DNA from: Stigmatella aurantiaca
Lineage (GTDB): Bacteria > Myxococcota > Myxococcia > Myxococcales > Myxococcaceae
DNA: 64,000 nucleotides
Assembly (NCBI RefSeq): GCF_900109545.1
Contig: NZ_FOAP01000006.1
Coordinates: forward strand, 372,001-436,000
Direction of reading: 5' to 3'
Positions within the stretch are counted from its first letter, which is position 1; each line of letters begins with the position of its first letter. Below, piece by piece: positions 18,288 through 27,073 of the stretch. The translations under genes and the position numbers were made by a program. Under the pieces are notes generated by a model. The model saw only the letters and a list, made by a program, of their open reading frames with translations, did not search any database and was not told the DNA's origin.

Positions 18288-19810
18288 TGCGGCTCGTCGC
18301 GCTCCTGGCGGTGCTGGCCTGCGGCCTCACGGGGTGCAAGCGCAGCCAGGAGCCCCGCCCCGAGCAGGCCTCCGCGCAGGCGGCCCCGGGCGCCATCCTC
18401 CTCTTCTCCGCCGACACGCGCGGGTACCTGGCCCCCTGCGGGTGCAGCGAGAACATGCGCGGCGGCATCGCCCGCGCCGCGTGGCAGGTGGAGGAGGCCC
18501 GGAAGGGCGCCCTGCCCCTCCTTTATATCGATGGGGGCGACAGCCTCTTTGGCCACGCCACGCTCAGCCCCTCCGAGGTGCCCCAGGAGGAGCTCAAGGC
18601 GAAGACGCTCGCGGAGGCGATGAAGCGCATGGGCGTGGCGGTGCGCGCCACCGGGGAGCTGGACCGGGTGCGGGGCCAGGCCTTTCTCCAGGGCCTGGGC
18701 CTGCCGGAGCTGCCGGCCGGCGGGATGAAGCTGCTGCCCGCTGGGGACCGGCAGGTGGGCGTGGTGGCCGTGCAGGACGCGGCCCAGCTCGTCCAGGCCA
18801 GCGCCCAGGCGCGCAAGGCCGGCGCGGACTTCGTGGTGGCGCTCTTCCACGGCACGGTGGAGGCCGCCCAGGCGGCGGTGGCCACGCCCGGCGTCGAGGC
18901 CGATCTCGTGCTGTCCACCCACACCGACACCGAGTTCAGCGGCGAGGAGAACCGGCTGGTGCGCGGCACCCTCCCCGTGGTGGGCCTCCAGAACAAGGGC
19001 CGGTCGCTGCTCCGGGTGGACCTCGCCTTCGGCCCCCCGAAAGGCCGGCTGAGCCTCCAGAAGTCCCAGGAGGACGCGGACCGCGAGGTGGCCCTGCTGG
19101 ACCAGCGCATGGCCCTGCTCAACAAGGAGATCAACCTCCCCGACGCGGCCCCCGCCCGCAAGCAGCTCCAGCAGGGCAAGCTGGAGGAGCTGGTGGCGCG
19201 CAAGCAGCAACTGCTCACGGCCCCGGTGGCCGCCGCCCAGGGGACGCCCGGCTTCACGCTGCGGTTCCTCCCGCTGGAGGCCACCCTTCCGGACTCGCCC
19301 ACCGTGAAGGCCCTGGTGACGGCGTATGACCGGGACGTGGGGACGCTGAACCTCGCCTGGGCGAAGGAGCACGGCCAGGACTGCCCGCCTCCGAAGAAGG
19401 GCGAGGCCGCCTTCGTGGGCAATGGCTCCTGCCAGGAGTGCCACGCGGAGGCCTTCCCCGTCTGGGAGAAGTCCAAGCACCACCACGCCTGGCAGACGCT
19501 CGTGGACGTGGGCAAGCAGTTCCACCTCAACTGCGTGGGCTGCCACGTCACCGGCTACGAGCAGCCGGGGGGCGTGTGCCGCCTGGACAAGGTCTCCGGC
19601 CGCGAGGACGTCGGCTGCGAGAGCTGCCACGGCCCCGGCTCGCTGCACGCGGAGGACCCCACGCCCGAGAACGTCGTGGCCAAGCCCGGACGCGAGCTGT
19701 GCGTCACCTGCCACAACCCGGAGAACTCGCCCCACTTCGACTTCGCCACCTACCTGCCCAAGGTGCTGGGCCCGGGCCATGGACAGGCCGCGGCGAAGCC
19801 GTCTCCGTGA
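18287..19810 (+). CDS. UshA-like metallophosphatase-type domain fused to a tetraheme cytochrome c
   Basis: A 507-residue lipoprotein (lipobox LTGC). Residues about 30-260 resemble the N-terminal 5'-nucleotidase/UshA metallophosphatase fold (FSADTRGYLAPCGCSENMRG, then YIDGGDSLFG), but the usual DxH motif reads D-T-R and later His motifs look degraded, so phosphatase activity is doubtful. A coiled-coil stretch (about 265-310) follows, then a cytochrome c554-like domain with four CxxCH heme sites: CQECH (382), CVGCH (416), CESCH (444) and CVTCH (472), plus extra His for axial ligation (KHHHAW). The pair CGC near 45 is typical of UshA-like (seleno)protein relatives. Probably periplasmic electron transfer. 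Confidence 0.75.
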   Translation: MRLVALLAVLACGLTGCKRSQEPRPEQASAQAAPGAILLFSADTRGYLAPCGCSENMRGGIARAAWQVEEARKGALPLLYIDGGDSLFGHATLSPSEVPQEELKAKTLAEAMKRMGVAVRATGELDRVRGQAFLQGLGLPELPAGGMKLLPAGDRQVGVVAVQDAAQLVQASAQARKAGADFVVALFHGTVEAAQAAVATPGVEADLVLSTHTDTEFSGEENRLVRGTLPVVGLQNKGRSLLRVDLAFGPPKGRLSLQKSQEDADREVALLDQRMALLNKEINLPDAAPARKQLQQGKLEELVARKQQLLTAPVAAAQGTPGFTLRFLPLEATLPDSPTVKALVTAYDRDVGTLNLAWAKEHGQDCPPPKKGEAAFVGNGSCQECHAEAFPVWEKSKHHHAWQTLVDVGKQFHLNCVGCHVTGYEQPGGVCRLDKVSGREDVGCESCHGPGSLHAEDPTPENVVAKPGRELCVTCHNPENSPHFDFATYLPKVLGPGHGQAAAKPSP

Positions 19811-19894
19811 AAAAGCCGTCAGTCCCCCCTGTCCTCCGGGGCGAGCCGGCTCTCCCGGGTGCTGACCAAGGGAACAAGCGGTTGGTCTGCTTGT

Positions 19895-19922
19895 TTGACT
19901 GTCAAGAAATATCGCGAATACT
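19895..19922 (+). promoter_or_regulatory. Putative sigma-70-type promoter for the lytic transglycosylase
   Basis: TTGACT (19895-19900) and AATACT (19917-19922) are separated by 16 bases, in an AT-richer patch 41 bases ahead of the ATG at 19963. Match is five of six and four of six bases to the consensus. No mapping data support it. Confidence 0.35.
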
Positions 19923-19962
19923 GGCCCCTTCCTGATTCCGGGCCTGCGCCCGCCGAGCCGCC

Positions 19963-21891
19963 ATGCCGTCTTTCTGCCTGCTGCTGGTCACCCTCGCCTC
20001 GGTTCCTCCCTCGCCCACGGCGTTGCCGATGCCGCCGCCGCCCACGGGGATGCGGCTGGTGGCCGCCGAGGTCCGCCCGCAGGCGCTGGACGGTGACGAC
20101 GAGCCCGGCGCCGCCGAGAAGCCCGGTGCCGCCGAGGAGCCGGAGGAGGCCAGTGAAGAGGTAGAGGCCGAGTCCGCCGAGCTCGAGGAGCTGCGCGCGC
20201 TGGAGGGCGCCGAGCTGGACCCGGCCGCCCGCCCCAACGCGGAGGTGTTCCAGTCCCTGCGCCGCCTGGGCCTGGCCAACCCGCTGCGCCAGCGCATGCT
20301 CGACGCGATGGAGGAGACCACCTTCCGCGAGGACGATGCCCTGCCGGAGATTCCCCTCATCACGGACCTGGCCAGCTTCGACGTGGGGCAGATCCGCGAC
20401 CGGTACGACATCCCCGTGGAGATGCAGCCGCTGGTGGCCCAGTACATCCAGTTCTTCCAGGGCCCGGGCCGCAAGTGGTTCCGCAAGTGGGTGTCCCGCT
20501 CCACGCGCTACCTGCCCATCATGCAGCCCATCCTGGAGGAGAAGGGGCTGCCGCGCGACACGGTGTACCTGGCGATGATCGAAAGCGGCTTCTCCGCGCA
20601 CGCCTACTCCTGGGCGCACGCCGCCGGGCCCTGGCAGTTCATCTCCAGCACCGGCAAGCAGTACGGCCTGCGCCAGGACTTCTGGGTGGATGAGCGGAGG
20701 GACCCCATCAAGGCCACCCACGCGGCCGCCGCGTACCTCAAGCAGCTTCACCGCGAGCTGGGCCACTGGTACCTCGCCTGGGCGGGCTACAACACCGGCG
20801 GCGGGCGCGTGCGGCGGCTCATGGAGCGCCATGGCACCTCCGACTTCTGGACCCTGGCCGAGGGCCGCGGCTTCGCCCAGGAGACGAAGCACTACGTGCC
20901 CAAGCTCATCGCCGCGGCGCTCATCGCCAAGCACCCGGCCGCCTTCGGCTTCCGCGAGGAGGAGTTCGAGTACGAGCCGCCCCTGGCCTACGACGAGGTG
21001 CCGCTGGTGGACGCCACGGACCTGGACGCCGTGGCCCGCGCCGCCGGGGTGCCCGTCAAGGACGTGTACGACTTGAACCCGGAGCTGAAGCGCTGGTGCA
21101 CCCCGCCCGCCACCGAGCGGGCGCCCTACCTGCTGCGGCTGCCCCAGGGCACCGGGCCGAAGTTCGCCGAGAACTTCAAGGCGCTCTCCCCCAACGAGCG
21201 GCTCACCTTCCGCATCCACAAAATCCGGCGCGGCGACACGCTCTCCCGCATCGCCCAGGCCTACGGCAGCGCGCCGGAGGCCATCCTCCAGTTCAACCGC
21301 CTGAAGAACGCGCGCGCCCTGCGCGTCAACGGCGAGCTCGCCATCCCCGTGCCCGGCGGGCGCGGCAGCGCAACGGCGCTGGAGCGCCACGTGGTGCAGG
21401 CGCGCCGCAGCGGCGTGAAGGCCCTGCGCCCCGAGGAGGAGATTCCCGCCGGCACCCCCACCGCCCCCGTGGCCACCGGCCCCATCAAGACGGAAGTCAT
21501 CAACGGCCGCACCCGCGTCACCTACGGCGTGCAGTCCGGCGACAACCTGTGGGCCATCGCCCAGCGCTTCCACGTCACCGTGGAGGACCTGCGCGCGTGG
21601 AACGAGCTGCCCCGGCGCAAGCGCGGGCTCCAGGTGGGCACCGTCATCCAGGTGTTCCCCGGCACCCCGCCCGCCCAGGTCCAGGAGCGCGCGGGCACGG
21701 TGGTGGCCACCCACACCGTGTCCCAGGCGCCGGCCTCCCGCCCTGGCGTGCACACCCTGGCGGCCGGTGAGACGCTCTGGTCCGTGGCCCAGCGCTACGG
21801 CGTCAGCGTGGAGGACATCAAGCGGTGGAACCACATCAAGGACCACCGCGCCGTTCCCGCCGGCAAGCAGCTCCAGGTGGCCGCGCCCTGA
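19963..21891 (+). CDS. MltD-like lytic transglycosylase with three LysM domains
   Basis: A 642-residue exported enzyme that cleaves peptidoglycan without hydrolysis. Order: signal segment, acidic linker (about 40-80), SLT domain (about 190-320) with catalytic Glu207 in MIESGFSAHA and the GPWQF motif, then LysM domains starting near 417, 521 and 597 that bind glycan strands. MltD of E. coli has the same order with two LysM domains. ATG 19963 gives a short hydrophobic N-terminus; lipid attachment is not evident (no lipobox Cys in the usual position). The gene is convergent with the AAA ATPase. Confidence 0.9.
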   Translation: MPSFCLLLVTLASVPPSPTALPMPPPPTGMRLVAAEVRPQALDGDDEPGAAEKPGAAEEPEEASEEVEAESAELEELRALEGAELDPAARPNAEVFQSLRRLGLANPLRQRMLDAMEETTFREDDALPEIPLITDLASFDVGQIRDRYDIPVEMQPLVAQYIQFFQGPGRKWFRKWVSRSTRYLPIMQPILEEKGLPRDTVYLAMIESGFSAHAYSWAHAAGPWQFISSTGKQYGLRQDFWVDERRDPIKATHAAAAYLKQLHRELGHWYLAWAGYNTGGGRVRRLMERHGTSDFWTLAEGRGFAQETKHYVPKLIAAALIAKHPAAFGFREEEFEYEPPLAYDEVPLVDATDLDAVARAAGVPVKDVYDLNPELKRWCTPPATERAPYLLRLPQGTGPKFAENFKALSPNERLTFRIHKIRRGDTLSRIAQAYGSAPEAILQFNRLKNARALRVNGELAIPVPGGRGSATALERHVVQARRSGVKALRPEEEIPAGTPTAPVATGPIKTEVINGRTRVTYGVQSGDNLWAIAQRFHVTVEDLRAWNELPRRKRGLQVGTVIQVFPGTPPAQVQERAGTVVATHTVSQAPASRPGVHTLAAGETLWSVAQRYGVSVEDIKRWNHIKDHRAVPAGKQLQVAAP

Positions 21892-21910
21892 GGCGCGGCC
21901 TCCCGGCCCG

Positions 21911-23668
21911 TCACTGCTCCTCGAGCAGCATCTTCAGCTCCCGCACCCGGCGGGTGATGCTGTCGCGGTCGAGCTGGCGGAACGGCTCGGGCAGCAGCTC
22001 CCGGCTGGTGCACTCCTGCACCGCCACCAGGTTCTGGAGCTCGATTTCCAGCGGGTAGCTGGGCGGCACGAAGTCCGCCAGCACCGCCTTCAGGTCCTCC
22101 TCCGTCACCTCTTCCCGGCCGGCCGTGAGCGCGCGGAACTTCGAGCGCACCATCACCGCCTCGATGTCCGCGCCGCTGAGCTGGCTCGCGTGCTCCGGCA
22201 GCAGCGCCGAGAAGGAGGCCACCGGCACGCTGACGCCCGTCTTCTTCTGCATCACCTGGAAGAGCTCGTCCCGCTCGGCCTCGGTGGACGGATAGAAGAG
22301 CGCCAGGTGCTCCTCGGCGCGCCCCTGCCGCTTGAGATCGATGGGCAGCAGGTCCGGGCGGGCCGTCATCAGGAACCAGACAATCTTCCCGCGGTACTGC
22401 GTGTTGCCCATGAAGGACGCGATGGAGCCGAACACGCGGCTGCTCGTGCCCGAGTCCCCGCCGGAGTCGCGGTTGCCCAGGAACGTGTCCGCCTCGTCCA
22501 CCATCACCGCCACGGGCCACAACGCCTTGAGCAGCGTGAAGATGCGCTCCAGGTTCGACTCCGTCACGCCCTGCCACTGGCTGCGAAAGTTGAGGAACTT
22601 CACCACGGGGATGCCGATCTCCCCGGCGAAGCACGACACCAGGAACGTCTTGCCCGTGCCCACCGGGCCGCTGATGAGGTAGCCCATGGGCATCACCTCG
22701 TTGCGGCCCTTCTTCAGCGCGTTGGCCGCGGCCCTCAGCATGTCCTTCGCCTTGGCGTGCCCGGCCACGGCATCCAACGTGTGCGCAGGCTCGATGAACT
22801 CCAGGAGCCCGTGGCACTCCGCCTGGATGAGCTCCTTCTTCTTCTCCTTGAGCAGCTCCGGGGTGATGCGCACCTCGCGCTCCAGCGCCTCGGTGAGCAC
22901 CCGGTCCAGGTTGATGCGCGACAGGCCCGCGGTCATCTTCGCCAGCGCCGGCAGCGCCACGTCCGAGATGGACTGGAGGCGCTTGCCCTCCAGCTTCGAG
23001 CGCACGTAGTCCAGCCGCTCCTCCTCCAGGGGCAGCGGCAGCTCGATGGGCGCCACGTACGGGTTGCGGGCAATCCGCGGGGAGATGTCCGAGAGGTTCT
23101 CCGCCAGCAGCACCACGGAGATGTCGTTGGCCAGGAACTGCGGGTCATGCGCCCACTTGTCCAGCGTGGCCACCACGAACCGGTCCTCCGTGGACAGGTG
23201 GCTCATCTCCCCGCCGGGCACCAGCGTCTCGGCGAAGTCGATGATGAGCGCCATGGACTTGCCCTCGCCCAGGCGCAGCCGCAGGAAGTTCTCCAGAATC
23301 TGCAGCGCCCGGCCTGGATCCCTCGGCAGCGACTTGGCGTAGTCGGTGCCATAGAGCGCGTCGTAGCCCGCCATGGCCCGCTGCAGGTCCTTCTGCGTCT
23401 CCGGCGCGGCGGCGCGGATGCCCGAGGACCGGTCATAGAAGATGACGTGGTCCCGTCCGCCGAACAGCTCCTCGGAGAGGAACGTCTTGAGCGTGCCGAA
23501 CTCCCGGCCGCCCTCCGCCGCGGTGAGGGGCTGCAAGTCCCGCACCGAGCCGTAGAGCAGGAAGGTGCAGACCGTCTTCGTGTAGTACTTCTGGGCGAGC
23601 TTCTGGGCCCAGCGCGGCAGATCCGCGAGTGGATCCGCCTTGCTGCTCTTGCGTGTTTTGGTCGTCAC
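21911..23668 (-). CDS. AAA+ ATPase with a divergent N-terminal module
   Basis: A 585-residue cytoplasmic ATPase. The C-terminal half holds a complete AAA module: Walker A GPVGTGKT (334-341), Walker B VAVMVDEADTF, a polar sensor-1 segment (WFLMTARPDLL) and the helical lid. The N-terminal half (about 20-290) looks like a second AAA-like module without a P-loop: it keeps an acidic strand (ALIIDFAETL) and a sensor-like strand (SVVLLAENL). The GTG start 23668 is set by GGAGGGAC; a longer frame upstream is unlikely. Transcribed after the Ser/Thr kinase gene (64 bases). Target unknown. Confidence 0.75.
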   Translation of the reverse strand: MTTKTRKSSKADPLADLPRWAQKLAQKYYTKTVCTFLLYGSVRDLQPLTAAEGGREFGTLKTFLSEELFGGRDHVIFYDRSSGIRAAAPETQKDLQRAMAGYDALYGTDYAKSLPRDPGRALQILENFLRLRLGEGKSMALIIDFAETLVPGGEMSHLSTEDRFVVATLDKWAHDPQFLANDISVVLLAENLSDISPRIARNPYVAPIELPLPLEEERLDYVRSKLEGKRLQSISDVALPALAKMTAGLSRINLDRVLTEALEREVRITPELLKEKKKELIQAECHGLLEFIEPAHTLDAVAGHAKAKDMLRAAANALKKGRNEVMPMGYLISGPVGTGKTFLVSCFAGEIGIPVVKFLNFRSQWQGVTESNLERIFTLLKALWPVAVMVDEADTFLGNRDSGGDSGTSSRVFGSIASFMGNTQYRGKIVWFLMTARPDLLPIDLKRQGRAEEHLALFYPSTEAERDELFQVMQKKTGVSVPVASFSALLPEHASQLSGADIEAVMVRSKFRALTAGREEVTEEDLKAVLADFVPPSYPLEIELQNLVAVQECTSRELLPEPFRQLDRDSITRRVRELKMLLEEQ

Positions 23669-23732
23669 GGACGAATGTCCCTCCGCCCCACGGAGTGGGG
23701 CCCCCACGCCCACCGGGAACGGATGGGCGTGG

Positions 23733-26207
23733 CTACCTGCAACCCGGTTGTTTCCGCAGGGTCCCCTTCAACAGCGCCTGGGACTCACCCGCGGCCGGCG
23801 CGGTCACCGTCACGGGGGTGTCTTGGAAGCAGCGCAGGCGCAGCATCACCTGCTTGATGTTGGGCGCAAGCTCGAGATCCGCGGGCGTGCTTCCCACCGC
23901 CTTGCCGCCGGCCATGATGGTGGCCCCCGAGGGCTCGGACTCCACCCGGACACTCACCGCTTGGGACTTGAGCTGCGCGGTCACCTCCAGGAGGTTGGAG
24001 CCCTCCGGCGGCTGCTTGGATTGCGTCAAGGGCTCGTGGCCCGGGGCGCTCACCTCGATGGACAGCGGACCGGTGAAGGTCATCTCGAACGACAGCGCGG
24101 TGCTGCCGTACGGGCGCAGCACCTTGCCGTTCACCTTCACCTCCGCGTCCCGCGGCTGGGTGGAGAGCACCAGGAACCCCTTGCGCTCCATCGCCTCGAG
24201 CGCCGCGGCCACGCGCGTCACCTGCGTGCCCTCGTTGACCGTCACCGTCTGGGTGAAGGCCTTGTAGCCCTCCGCGCTGACCATCACCACCACGGGCCCT
24301 GCCGGCATCTGCTGGAGGATGTCCCCGGTGGTGGAGGCCACCGCCTCGCCATTGAGGGACACCTTGGCCGTGGCGCGCACCGCGGCGGGCAGCTCCACCA
24401 TGATGAAGCCCAGGGCGGGCTTGGACGGCATCAGCAGCACCACCATCAGGAGGATCAACGCGACCGCCGCGCCCCCCACGCCCAGGAACAGCACCTTGCG
24501 GTTGCCGCCCATGGTGTTGAGGTCCGTGGAGTGCTCCGCCGACTTGGGCTCGGGGGGCAGCGCCGGCGCGGGCCGGGACGCGTGGCCCGCCGACCCCAGC
24601 ACGGGAGGCTCGCCCCGGGCAATGCGCGGCAGCCCATCCGAGCCCCGGCCGTGACGCGCGGGCGGCGGGGACTCCTGGCCGGGCGGCGTCACCAGGGGCA
24701 TGCCAATCATGGAGGCACGCACCTGCACGCTGGGCGGCGAGGACACCGAGGGGATGTTCGGCATCGAGGGCGCGCGCGGCATCGGCGGATGCGTGGACGG
24801 CGGCGGCCCGATGACGGCCGTCTTGCCGGTGCTGGGCTCCTCGCCCTCGCCCAGCCGCTGGGCCGCGGGGGTCTCCAGCGGCGTGATGGCGCGCCCCACG
24901 GCGCCCGGCATCGTGGTGGGCTCCTCGGCGTCGTCGAAGTACTCCCCGGGCGACACCAGCATCGTCGCCACGCCCTCGTCGTCCTTGGGCGCGGGCACCG
25001 CCGCGGCGGCGGTCAGCTTGGGCAGCGAGGTGAGCGAGGCGGTGCGGCGGATGCCTCCGGCGGCCGTGAGGTTCGGGTTCGACGGGGGGTTGGCGGCCTT
25101 GGGGGGCTCCAACGGCGCGAGGCTCGGCGGCGCGGTGGGCGCAGGGGGCACCACGGGCGCGGCCACGGGCGCAGCGCCGGTGAAGCCCGCCTCGATGGCG
25201 GACAGCATGGCCTCGGGCGGCTTGATGGAGGCGTACTCCGTGAGCCGCTGCTTCTCGCGCTCCACCTCTTCGGCGAAGGTGGACTTCATGTACTGCATGA
25301 GGTCCTTGCGGCCGAAGATGGTCTCGCTGGTGATGAGGAAGCGCTGCAGGTCATCGCCCAGCTCGCTGGCGTACTGGTAGCGCTCGTCCACGTCCCGGGC
25401 GAGCGCCTTGAGGACAATTTTCTCCAGCGTCTCCGGGATGCGGCGGTTGTAGGTGGACGGCGGGGCCACCTCCGCCTTGCGCACCTTCTCCAGCACCGAG
25501 AAGTCGCTCTCGCCCACGAACAGGCGCTCGCCGGTGAGCATCTCGTAGAGGCACACGCCGATGGCGAACACGTCCGAGCGGCGGTCCAGGGGCAGGCCGC
25601 GGATCTGCTCCGGGCTCATGTAGCCGAACTTGCCCTTGAGGATGCCGGCCTGCGTCTTGGTCGCCTTGCCCGCGGCCTTGGCGATGCCAAAGTCGATGAC
25701 CTTCACCTCACCCTCGTAGGACACGAGGATGTTCTGCGGCGAGATGTCGCGGTGGACGATGTTCATGTCCCGCCCCATCCCGTCCTTCTTCCGGTGGGCG
25801 TAGTCCAGCCCCTCGCACATCTTCGACACGCAGTAGGCCACCAGCGGAATCGGCGCCGGCTCGCCCTTCTTGCGGCAGCGGTCGAAGATGGCCCGCATGT
25901 CCTTGCCGGGGATGTACTCCATCGCGATGAAGTAGCTGCTGGAGATCTGCCCCAGCTCGAAGATCTGCCCGATGTTGGCGTGCGTCAGCTGGACGCTGAT
26001 CTTCGCCTCATCGATGAACATCGAGATGAACTCGTCGTCCTCGGCGATGTTCGGGAGGATGCGCTTGATGGCCACGAGCCGCTCGAAGCCACTGGCTCCG
26101 AATTGCTTGCCACGCCACACCTCCGCCATGCCGCCGATGTTGATGCGGTCAAGAAGCAGGTACTTCCCAAATGGGATGGGTTGGCGCTTGGGTTGGCTTG
26201 TCGTCAC
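23733..26207 (-). CDS. Membrane Ser/Thr protein kinase with PEGA-type tail
   Basis: An 824-residue kinase. Catalytic domain about 14-300: Gly-rich loop altered to INIGGMAEV, ATP Lys48, catalytic loop HRDISPQN (152-159) and DFG (172-174). HRDIS replaces the usual HRDLK, so the catalytic-loop Lys is lost, a change common among myxobacterial kinases that may still be active. Then a Pro/Ala-rich linker (about 340-570), one membrane helix (about 572-594) and three PEGA-like beta repeats outside. The cytoplasmic kinase would sense the envelope through PEGA domains. Start is GTG; no good ribosome binding site is seen. Confidence 0.88.
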   Translation of the reverse strand: MTTSQPKRQPIPFGKYLLLDRINIGGMAEVWRGKQFGASGFERLVAIKRILPNIAEDDEFISMFIDEAKISVQLTHANIGQIFELGQISSSYFIAMEYIPGKDMRAIFDRCRKKGEPAPIPLVAYCVSKMCEGLDYAHRKKDGMGRDMNIVHRDISPQNILVSYEGEVKVIDFGIAKAAGKATKTQAGILKGKFGYMSPEQIRGLPLDRRSDVFAIGVCLYEMLTGERLFVGESDFSVLEKVRKAEVAPPSTYNRRIPETLEKIVLKALARDVDERYQYASELGDDLQRFLITSETIFGRKDLMQYMKSTFAEEVEREKQRLTEYASIKPPEAMLSAIEAGFTGAAPVAAPVVPPAPTAPPSLAPLEPPKAANPPSNPNLTAAGGIRRTASLTSLPKLTAAAAVPAPKDDEGVATMLVSPGEYFDDAEEPTTMPGAVGRAITPLETPAAQRLGEGEEPSTGKTAVIGPPPSTHPPMPRAPSMPNIPSVSSPPSVQVRASMIGMPLVTPPGQESPPPARHGRGSDGLPRIARGEPPVLGSAGHASRPAPALPPEPKSAEHSTDLNTMGGNRKVLFLGVGGAAVALILLMVVLLMPSKPALGFIMVELPAAVRATAKVSLNGEAVASTTGDILQQMPAGPVVVMVSAEGYKAFTQTVTVNEGTQVTRVAAALEAMERKGFLVLSTQPRDAEVKVNGKVLRPYGSTALSFEMTFTGPLSIEVSAPGHEPLTQSKQPPEGSNLLEVTAQLKSQAVSVRVESEPSGATIMAGGKAVGSTPADLELAPNIKQVMLRLRCFQDTPVTVTAPAAGESQALLKGTLRKQPGCR

Positions 26208-26314
26208 GAGATTCGAGGGTCTCGGGGTTTAGAAGGAGGCGAGCCTATCGACCGCGCCTCCATAGGGTCAACCATGGGGCCACCCCTCCCCGAACAAGGC
26301 AAGCAAGCTTGCAG

Positions 26315-27073
26315 CTAGGGCGCTCGCTTCCCGGGTTCAGCCCCGGCGCCCTCGCGGAAGGCCCCCCCGCGCTCAAGGGTCTCCGACTCATCTTGTTTTA
26401 CTGGTTGAACCAGTAAAAACCGTGTTTCACCCGCCTGGGAGAGCACCTCGGGCGCGCCGAAGCGCCGCTCGGCCGGCAGCCCCACGAGGGTAACCCAGGC
26501 CCCCTGCCCCTGCGGGGCGACGCAGTAGAGGAGCGTCCCGGGCAGCAGGCCAGAGGCGGAGCGGACCGGGCCCTCGCAGTTCTCGCGCACCTGGAGGGTG
26601 TACGCGGGCACGGGCTCCCCCCGGACGAGGTAGGGGGGCGCGCCCAGGCCCTTCAGCAGCGCGCCGAGGACGCGGGGATCCGCGGGAACGTTCCCGGCGG
26701 TGGCCTGCGCCTGGGCCTGCCCCGCGAAGTGCTGCAAGGCGAGGCTCGCCATGTCCCAGGAGCCCAGGGGCACCCGGCGCTCGGCGCTGACCAGGTCCAC
26801 GAACAGCGCCCCCACCAGGACCAGCGGCAGCAGCCGGTAGCCCTTGTAGTCCTCGCCCCGGCGGCGCAGCAGGCCCCACACCGCCCCACCCAGCGCCCCG
26901 GAGGCCACGGCCAGCACCGCCACGGGCAGCAGGAGCGGGGGCAGCTGGGCGAAGGCGGCGGTCTCCGCGCTGCGGGCGCGCAGGGCATCGGCCAGGTCCC
27001 CGCCATAGAGCCAGGCCAGCAGCACCAGCGCGGCCCCATTGGCCAGGAGCGTCTTGCGCGAGGGGCCCTTCAT
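26315..27073 (-). CDS. Unknown membrane protein of an ABC exporter operon
   Basis: A 252-residue protein with about three hydrophobic helices in the first 90 residues (LANGAALVLLAWLYG, LLLPVAVLAVASGALGG, LLPLVLVGALFVDLV), then a soluble part with a Cys pair (ENCEG and LYCVA) that could form a disulfide. I do not recognise the family. The ATG (27073) overlaps the permease stop (ATGA), so it is the last gene of the lipoprotein/ATPase/permease operon and may be an exporter accessory. Its 3' end contains a 23-base perfect palindrome (26396-26418). Confidence 0.65.
   Translation of the reverse strand: MKGPSRKTLLANGAALVLLAWLYGGDLADALRARSAETAAFAQLPPLLLPVAVLAVASGALGGAVWGLLRRRGEDYKGYRLLPLVLVGALFVDLVSAERRVPLGSWDMASLALQHFAGQAQAQATAGNVPADPRVLGALLKGLGAPPYLVRGEPVPAYTLQVRENCEGPVRSASGLLPGTLLYCVAPQGQGAWVTLVGLPAERRFGAPEVLSQAGETRFLLVQPVKQDESETLERGGAFREGAGAEPGKRAP
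26396..26418. repeat. 23-base perfect palindrome inside a coding region
   Basis: TTTTACTGGTT and AACCAGTAAAA flank a single G. Arms are 11 bases, and the segment is AT-rich inside otherwise GC-rich coding DNA (codons for VQPVK of the gene above). The form is that of a dimeric repressor operator. Because it lies about 190 bases ahead of the kinase gene, it might serve that gene's regulation. Confidence 0.6.

Noticed and set aside
26303-26312. GCAAGCTTGC palindrome
   Set aside because: Only ten bases, as expected by chance in this length; no T-run or second copy.
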